Source of the DNA: Burkholderiaceae bacterium
GTDB lineage: Bacteria; Pseudomonadota; Gammaproteobacteria; Burkholderiales; Burkholderiaceae_C
Reading direction: 5' to 3'
Length of the DNA: 5,584 nt
Assembly (NCBI GenBank): GCA_031256305.1
Contig: JAIRQU010000017.1
Span: 1-5,584, forward strand
The stretch's first letter is position 1. Each line of letters opens with the position of its first letter. Below are positions 1-5,584 of this stretch, piece by piece. The position numbers and the translations under genes were made by a program. A model generated the notes under the pieces. It was not told where the DNA came from, did not search any database, and saw only the letters and a list, made by a program, of their open reading frames with translations.

Positions 1-116
1 AGGGCGACGCCGTGCGCGTGTCGGGCGGCAAAAAGGACGATTTGCAGACCGCGATGGCCTTGCTGCGCAAGGACATGACCAGGTTACCGCTGTCGTTCGA
101 CAACTTGCGCGATTAG
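1..116 (+). CDS. yajQ: YajQ family nucleotide-binding protein, C-terminal end (partial)
   Basis: Only the last 37 codons are present; the 5' part lies off the left edge, and the reading frame begins at base 3 and ends at TAG 114-116. The visible peptide contains [20 protein letters not shown] and finishes [10 protein letters not shown]. This matches the hallmark C-terminus of the YajQ family (V-R-V-(S/T)-G-K-K-R/D-D-L-Q ... L-P-L-Q-F-x-N-F-R-D). Members are cytoplasmic proteins of about 160 residues with two ferredoxin-like folds. Some have been reported to bind cyclic di-GMP and act with a transcription factor; whether this one does cannot be told from the fragment. It converges on plsY with 41 bases between the stops and no strong terminator hairpin there. 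The family call is firm despite the short length, because motif spacing and C-terminus both fit. Confidence 0.9.
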   Translation, partial: GDAVRVSGGKKDDLQTAMALLRKDMTRLPLSFDNLRD

Positions 117-157
117 GCAAACGCTGAACCGCTTGCCCGCCAGACTGTGCGAAGAGG

Positions 158-829
158 TTATCCTTGCCGCGCCTTGTTCCTGGCGCCGATCTTCGATTCC
201 GCGCCCGCCATTAAGCGCGCGATATTGGCGCGGTGCCGCCACAGCAGCAGCAGCGCCATCACGATAACGGCCAGCAGCTTTGCGCCCTGCGCGTCCCAGC
301 GCCACGGCGCGCGGCCCCCAAAGCCCGCGCCCAGCAGGTCATAGACCGGCGCGAGCACGGCAGCGCCAACGGCGGCCAGTGATGAATAGCGGGTGACCAG
401 CGCCACCACGACCCACGTCGCCAGCACAGCCAGGCCCAGCCAGGGCGAGAAGGCAATCAGCACGCCCAGCGCCGTCGCCACGCCCTTGCCGCCCTGAAAG
501 CGGAAGAACACCGGCCACAGATGGCCGAGAAACGCCGCCAGTCCCGCCATGGCCTGCGCGCCCTCGCCTAAGCCATAGCGCGGCCCCAACCATTGCACCA
601 GCGCCACTGGCAGCCAGCCCTTGATAGCGTCGAACAGCAGCGTCAAGATGGCGGCGGCCTTGCTGCCCGACCGCAGCACATTGGTCGCACCAGGGTTGCC
701 GCTGCCATAGGTGCGCGGATCGGACAGGCCCATGACGCGGCTGACGATGACGGCAAATGAAAGCGAACCGATCAGATATGCCGCGATAGCGGCAACAGCG
801 GCGGACAACAGGTAGGGCGATACGGTCAA
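158..829 (-). CDS. plsY: Glycerol-3-phosphate acyltransferase PlsY (acyl-phosphate dependent)
   Basis: PlsY is an inner-membrane enzyme that moves an acyl group from acyl-phosphate to sn-glycerol-3-phosphate, giving lysophosphatidate, the first step of phospholipid synthesis. The family signatures are clear. The first membrane segment ends in [14 protein letters not shown]. The glycine-rich motif 1 is [19 protein letters not shown]. Motif 2 is [20 protein letters not shown], with the GGKG substrate loop. Motif 3 lies around [16 protein letters not shown]. About five hydrophobic segments alternate with these loops, as expected. No ATG is available upstream of motif 1: the frame opens after a stop at 908-910 and offers only TTG/CTG-type starts. 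I chose TTG at 829 (223 residues), which has a weak GGA ten bases upstream and gives an N-terminus of family-like length. TTG at 886 (242 residues), 844 or 808 are alternatives. The gene lies downstream of the helicase on the same strand, about 130 bases away, and may be co-transcribed. The product call is near certain; the start is not. Confidence 0.93.
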   Translation of the reverse strand: MTVSPYLLSAAVAAIAAYLIGSLSFAVIVSRVMGLSDPRTYGSGNPGATNVLRSGSKAAAILTLLFDAIKGWLPVALVQWLGPRYGLGEGAQAMAGLAAFLGHLWPVFFRFQGGKGVATALGVLIAFSPWLGLAVLATWVVVALVTRYSSLAAVGAAVLAPVYDLLGAGFGGRAPWRWDAQGAKLLAVIVMALLLLWRHRANIARLMAGAESKIGARNKARQG

Positions 830-959
830 AAGCAGATTTTCCAAGCCAAGAACAAACGCGATTCTGCCAGCGGAAGAGTTGGGCAAGAACTTGGCGGCTG
901 CCCGGCTTTACGGCAAAGTGCGCCAGGCAGTGCCGCGCCAACAGCAGCACGCCTGTGCA

Positions 960-3077
<2,118 letters not shown>

Positions 3078-3110
3078 CGTGTGCAATATATCTATACATA
3101 TCTTTATATT

Positions 3111-3139
3111 AAGATAACAAATGTTACATAAGTTAGCAA
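3111..3139 (-). promoter_or_regulatory. Candidate sigma-70 promoter for the helicase gene
   Basis: On the minus strand, TTGCTA (3134-3139) is followed after 17 bases by TATCTT (3111-3116), a fair -35/-10 pair about 34 bases upstream of the ATG. A second option in the same tract is TTGTTA (3115-3120) with TATAGA (3091-3096) at 18 bases, but it would leave almost no leader. The tract is far richer in A and T than the genes around it, which supports a promoter but also makes chance matches likely. Confidence 0.45.
3115..3126. promoter_or_regulatory. 12-base palindrome TAACA-AA-TGTTA, possible operator
   Basis: This is a perfect 5+5 inverted repeat around AA, with an overlapping ATGT-T-ACAT (3121-3129). 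It falls in the spacer and -10 area of the minus-strand promoter and just upstream of the plus-strand one, where a bound regulator could affect both. No known binding-site consensus is recognised, and short palindromes are common in AT-rich DNA. Confidence 0.25.
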
Positions 3140-3162
3140 ATTGCCGTGTCCTGGTCTATAAT
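3133..3162 (+). promoter_or_regulatory. Candidate sigma-70 promoter for the PP2C phosphatase gene
   Basis: A perfect TATAAT lies at 3157-3162. TTAGCA (3133-3138) stands 18 bases upstream, four of six matches to the -35 consensus. The predicted start near 3169 gives a leader of about 73 bases before the ATG at 3242. The -35 box overlaps the minus-strand -35 box of the helicase promoter, so the two genes would be read from back-to-back promoters. Confidence 0.5.
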
Positions 3163-3241
3163 TTTCTGTGTCGCCTGTCCGGGACGGTGCCGTAAAACAG
3201 CCTCTTTGTATGCAGTAAATAATAATTCTGTGTTCTAAAAG

Positions 3242-4078
3242 ATGTTTCCGCATTCGGTCAAGTCCTCTACGCGCAGTATAAAGAATGGTTACCGGTTGCG
3301 CGCTGCGGTCGGCCTGCACCGGGGCGACCGTGAACAGCAACAGGACCAGGTCATTTTGTTGCGCCACCCATATGCTTCCGATTGCATGATGGGCGTGGTA
3401 GCCGATGGCATGGGCGGGCGCACCGGCGGGCGCAGGGCTAGCGATCAGGTCATCCTTACCGCCCGGCAATTGTTCGAGCATTACCTGCCCGCTGCGGACG
3501 ACCCGGAGGATCTGTTACGCCAAATCGCGCAACAGGCGCACGCGCTCATCAGGCTGACCGCCGTGACGACCGAGCAGGAACCGCACAGCACCTTTGCCGC
3601 CTTCCTCGTCAACCCCGGCGGCCAATGCGTATGCGCGCATTCGGGCGATTCACGCATCTACCATTTTCACGGCAGTACGTTAATCAAGCGCACGCTGGAT
3701 CATTCCTACGTGCAAATGCTGGTCGATCAGGGCCATCTGAGCGAACAAGAGGCTGCGGCGCATCCGCAGTCCAACGTACTCATATCATGCCTGGGAATGG
3801 AACAGGAACCGCAGTTGGATTTGCACCGCATCTCGCGGCTGCGGGCCGGCGACAGCTTGCTGGCCTGCTCCGATGGCCTGTGGCACTACTTTACCGCCGA
3901 CGAATTGGGCATGGTGATTTCGTCCATGCCGCCGCGCGATGCCAGCGAGATGCTGATACGCCAGGCGCGCCAGCGCGCCATGGGCAATGGCGATAACCTG
4001 TCGCTGGCCATCGTGCGGATCAACCGTCCGGCACCCAATCAAATCGCGCCGGGCGCGGAATTTGCGCCGCTGCAATAA
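3242..4078 (+). CDS. PP2C-family serine/threonine protein phosphatase
   Basis: This 278-residue protein is a single PP2C (PPM) domain with no membrane segment or signal peptide, so it is predicted to be cytoplasmic. PP2C enzymes remove phosphate from Ser/Thr using two metal ions held by aspartates. The expected metal-site motifs are present: VVADGMGG with Asp55, AHSGDSRIY with Asp136, LACSDGLWHY with Asp211, and NGDNLSLAIV with Asp251. LDHSYVQMLVDQGHLSEQEA and HPQSNVLISCLG are the usual segments linking them. The first motif, normally R-x-x-N-E-D, reads R30-E-Q-Q-Q-D35, so Asn-Glu is replaced by Gln-Gln. ATG 3242 is the only ATG before the first catalytic motif, although the ribosome site in front is poor. 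The last 15 or so residues form a Pro/Ala-rich tail. It is divergent from the helicase and convergent with the secreted-protein gene. No Ser/Thr kinase or FHA gene lies in the window, so its substrate is unknown. Confidence 0.9.
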   Translation: MFPHSVKSSTRSIKNGYRLRAAVGLHRGDREQQQDQVILLRHPYASDCMMGVVADGMGGRTGGRRASDQVILTARQLFEHYLPAADDPEDLLRQIAQQAHALIRLTAVTTEQEPHSTFAAFLVNPGGQCVCAHSGDSRIYHFHGSTLIKRTLDHSYVQMLVDQGHLSEQEAAAHPQSNVLISCLGMEQEPQLDLHRISRLRAGDSLLACSDGLWHYFTADELGMVISSMPPRDASEMLIRQARQRAMGNGDNLSLAIVRINRPAPNQIAPGAEFAPLQ

Positions 4079-4084
4079 AAACCT

Positions 4085-4582
4085 TTACTGCGCCCCGGCG
4101 GCAGACGACGCGGACGAGGCCGGCGCTTGCGCGTTGCCGCTCTGATTCCGCGCGGCGCTTTCAGCCTGCTTGTGCGCAATTTCATCAAGCCGCGCGGCGG
4201 TGCGGCGCTGACGTTCCTGGGCATTGAGTATCAGCTCGTCATGCCGCAGCGCGTCCTGCGTGGCGCGGCGGCGGTCGCGCGCCGCGTTCAGGCAATCGTT
4301 GACGGCAAAGCGCTGCCAGCAGTCGCGCCGGTCTTGTTCATAACGGGCATTGGCGGCGGCGCGCCCATCGGCGATGCGCTGCCGCTCGGCGCTGTCCCAT
4401 TGCTCAAAAGCCTTGGCGGCGGCGGCGCTATCGCTGGCCGCGGCATCGGGAGCGCTGGCGGCGCTGGCCGCATCGGATGCCGCGCTGGCGGCGGTATCGG
4501 CATCGGCGCTGGTCTGCGCCAGCGCCGTTAGCGGCAAGGCCAATGCCAGTGCAATCGGCAGCGATAGGGTAACTCGGTTCAT
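4085..4582 (-). CDS. Predicted secreted or periplasmic protein of unknown function
   Basis: The product has 165 residues and a clear Sec signal peptide: a short basic start (MNR), a hydrophobic core, and a likely cut after ALA at 20-22. Residues 24-58 are an Ala/Ser/Asp linker. Residues about 59-140 are charged and probably helical, with ERQRIADGRAAANARYEQ, then CWQRFAVNDCL with cysteines 88 and 97 nine residues apart, then an Arg-rich stretch and NAQERQRRTAARLDEI. The tail is again Ala/Ser-rich. The cysteine pair could form a disulfide in the periplasm; this is inference. I recall similar hypothetical proteins in Burkholderiales but know no function. ATG 4582 has GAGAG (4586-4590) just upstream, and the gene starts 13 bases after the zapE stop, so the two are very likely co-transcribed. 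Its stop lies 6 bases from that of the phosphatase gene on the other strand. Real coding is supported by the signal peptide and tight spacing. Confidence 0.8.
   Translation of the reverse strand: MNRVTLSLPIALALALPLTALAQTSADADTAASAASDAASAASAPDAAASDSAAAAKAFEQWDSAERQRIADGRAAANARYEQDRRDCWQRFAVNDCLNAARDRRRATQDALRHDELILNAQERQRRTAARLDEIAHKQAESAARNQSGNAQAPASSASSAAGAQ
4409..4513 (-). repeat. Low-complexity Ala/Ser/Asp-coding tract
   Basis: This stretch encodes residues 24-58 of the secreted protein, almost only Ala, Ser and Asp in degenerate units such as ASDAASAAS. At DNA level it is a run of imperfect repeats built from GCC/GCG/GCA plus AGC and GAT codons, probably grown by slippage. It likely forms a flexible linker between the membrane-exit point and the helical part. 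Unit length is irregular, so simple phase variation is not suggested. Confidence 0.55.
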
Positions 4583-4595
4583 GTTCTCTCAAGGC

Positions 4596-5584
4596 TCAGG
4601 TCAAGCGGGTATCAACCGTGCGATGTTCCAGCGCCAGATATTGCGCCGACTGCATTTCAATCAAACGGCTGACCGTGCGCGGAAACTCGTGCGCCAGCGG
4701 CCCTTGCCGGTAAAGCTGATCGGGCGGCGCGGCGGCCGAAAGGATGAGTTTGACATGCCGATCGTAGAACACGTCCACCAGCAGGGTAAAACGGCGCGCC
4801 GCCGAGGCGTCGCGCGCGGCCATTTGCGGCACGCCCGACAGCAGCACGGTGTGAAAGCGCGCGGCGATTTCCAGATAGTCGTTTTGCGAGCGCATCCCTT
4901 CGCACAGCGTCTTGAAATCGAACCACGCCACGCCACCGGCGCGCCGCAGCGCGCGCACCTGGCGCGCCTCGATGGTCAGCCGCGGGCCTTCATCGGCGCA
5001 CGGCGCCAGGCGCTCGAAAATATCCTGCATCGCCGCCCCGGTCTGCGGCCCCAGCGGGGTCAAATAGGTATGCACCTGTTCGAGCGTGCAGCGGCGGTAG
5101 TCCACGCCGTTATCGACATTGACGACTTCCAGCCGCTCCTTGAGCAACGCGATAGCCGGCAGGATGCGGTCGCGGTGCAGGCCGCCGGGGTACAAATCGT
5201 CGGGCCTGAAGTTGCTGGTAGTGACGAACCCCACGCCGTTGTTCTGCAGCGCCGCCAGCAGCCGGTGCAAAATCATGGCGTCGGTAATGTCGGCCACATG
5301 AAATTCGTCAAAGCACAGCAGCTTGAAGCGCCGCGCCATGCGCCGCCCCAGCTCGTCGAGCGGGTTGACGGTGCCTTGCAGCCGGGTCAATTCGCGCTGC
5401 ACCTCGTGCATGAATTCGTGAAAGTGCAGGCGCGTCTTACGGCGGATGGGCACGGCTTGGTAAAAACAATCCATCAAAAAACTCTTGCCGCGCCCCACGC
5501 CGCCCCACAGATAAACGCCGCGCGGCAGCGGCAGATGATTGACCAGTTTCTTGAGCGCGTTGGAACGCCGGGCGCGATACGCCG
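4596..5584 (-). CDS. zapE: Cell division protein ZapE, AFG1-like ATPase (N-terminus missing)
   Basis: The gene runs off the right edge; 328 residues plus the stop are present and I estimate 35-40 N-terminal residues are missing. The frame stays open to base 5584 and reads ARRSNALKKLVNHLPLPRGV before Walker A GGVGRGKS (about 5484-5507). The GTG inside that motif is therefore not a real start. Next come the family segments RKTRLHFHEFMHEVQREL, Walker B LLCFDEFHVADITDAM (about 5290-5325), the sensor region TTSNFRPDDLYPGGLHRDR, and the C-terminal FYDRHVKLILSA and RTVSRLIEMQSAQYL. In E. coli this ATPase associates with the FtsZ ring and aids division under stress; mitochondrial AFG1/LACE1 is its relative. 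The C-terminus looks complete, and the small secreted-protein gene follows 13 bases downstream. In Burkholderiales zapE often follows the 2-oxoglutarate dehydrogenase genes (lpdA side); those would lie beyond the right edge and cannot be confirmed here. Confidence 0.95.
   Translation of the reverse strand, partial: AYRARRSNALKKLVNHLPLPRGVYLWGGVGRGKSFLMDCFYQAVPIRRKTRLHFHEFMHEVQRELTRLQGTVNPLDELGRRMARRFKLLCFDEFHVADITDAMILHRLLAALQNNGVGFVTTSNFRPDDLYPGGLHRDRILPAIALLKERLEVVNVDNGVDYRRCTLEQVHTYLTPLGPQTGAAMQDIFERLAPCADEGPRLTIEARQVRALRRAGGVAWFDFKTLCEGMRSQNDYLEIAARFHTVLLSGVPQMAARDASAARRFTLLVDVFYDRHVKLILSAAAPPDQLYRQGPLAHEFPRTVSRLIEMQSAQYLALEHRTVDTRLT

Noticed and set aside
117..157. Bidirectional terminator between yajQ and plsY
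   Set aside because: The best fold has only a GCAA/TTGC stem with mismatches inside and no T-run, too weak to call.
339..950. Minus-strand frame of 203 codons overlapping plsY
   Set aside because: It starts at GTG, runs through plsY in another frame and shows no family motif. PlsY motifs cover the same DNA.
3078..3241. LexA (SOS) operator in front of the helicase gene
   Set aside because: Some DinG/YoaA helicases are SOS-controlled, so I looked for CTGT-N8-ACAG. Several CTGT words occur, but none has ACAG at the right distance.
3165..3241. Riboswitch or structured leader before the phosphatase gene
   Set aside because: The leader is about 73 bases and contains only a short GTCC-G-GGAC palindrome whose 1-base loop cannot fold as RNA. 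No known riboswitch core is visible.
4127..4531. Glycine-rich open frame opposite the secreted-protein gene
   Set aside because: It is the complement of the Ala/Ser/Asp repeat tract. The minus-strand product has a signal peptide, a ribosome site and sensible gene spacing, so that strand is the coding one.

Overview
The window reads as a compact chromosomal housekeeping segment from a GC-rich betaproteobacterium. I would place it in the Burkholderiales, in or near the Comamonadaceae/Alcaligenaceae. The reasons are the style of the PlsY and ZapE proteins, the pairing of zapE with a small secreted Ala/Ser-rich protein, and a GC-rich dispersed-repeat-like segment of a kind I associate with that group. 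The assignment is inference from recalled families; no search was run.

Layout from left to right. Bases 1-116 (+) are the 3' end of yajQ, a nucleotide-binding protein. It converges on plsY (-, ending at 158), the membrane acyltransferase that starts phospholipid synthesis. Upstream of plsY on the same strand is a YoaA/DinG-type iron-sulfur DNA helicase (960-3077, -). It carries an unusual in-frame, palindrome-rich insert just before its SATLG motif. Bases 3078-3241 are a distinctly AT-rich divergent intergenic region with back-to-back promoter-like signals and a small palindrome. From it the helicase is read leftward and a soluble PP2C-type protein phosphatase (3242-4078, +) rightward. The phosphatase ends 6 bases from the stop of a convergent small gene for a predicted secreted protein (4085-4582, -). 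That gene lies 13 bases downstream of zapE (4596 to the right edge, -), an AFG1-like cell-division ATPase whose N-terminal coding part is cut off.

The genes do not form one pathway. They cover membrane lipid synthesis (PlsY), DNA repair or replication-fork maintenance (helicase), protein dephosphorylation (PP2C) and division or stress physiology (ZapE). I see no tRNA, rRNA, CRISPR array, transposase, integrase, phage gene or toxin-antitoxin module, and no convincing new multi-gene system. The items most worth a second look are the repeat-derived insert in the helicase, the shared AT-rich control region, the phosphatase with a variant first motif and no partner kinase in view, and the uncharacterised secreted protein in tandem with zapE.
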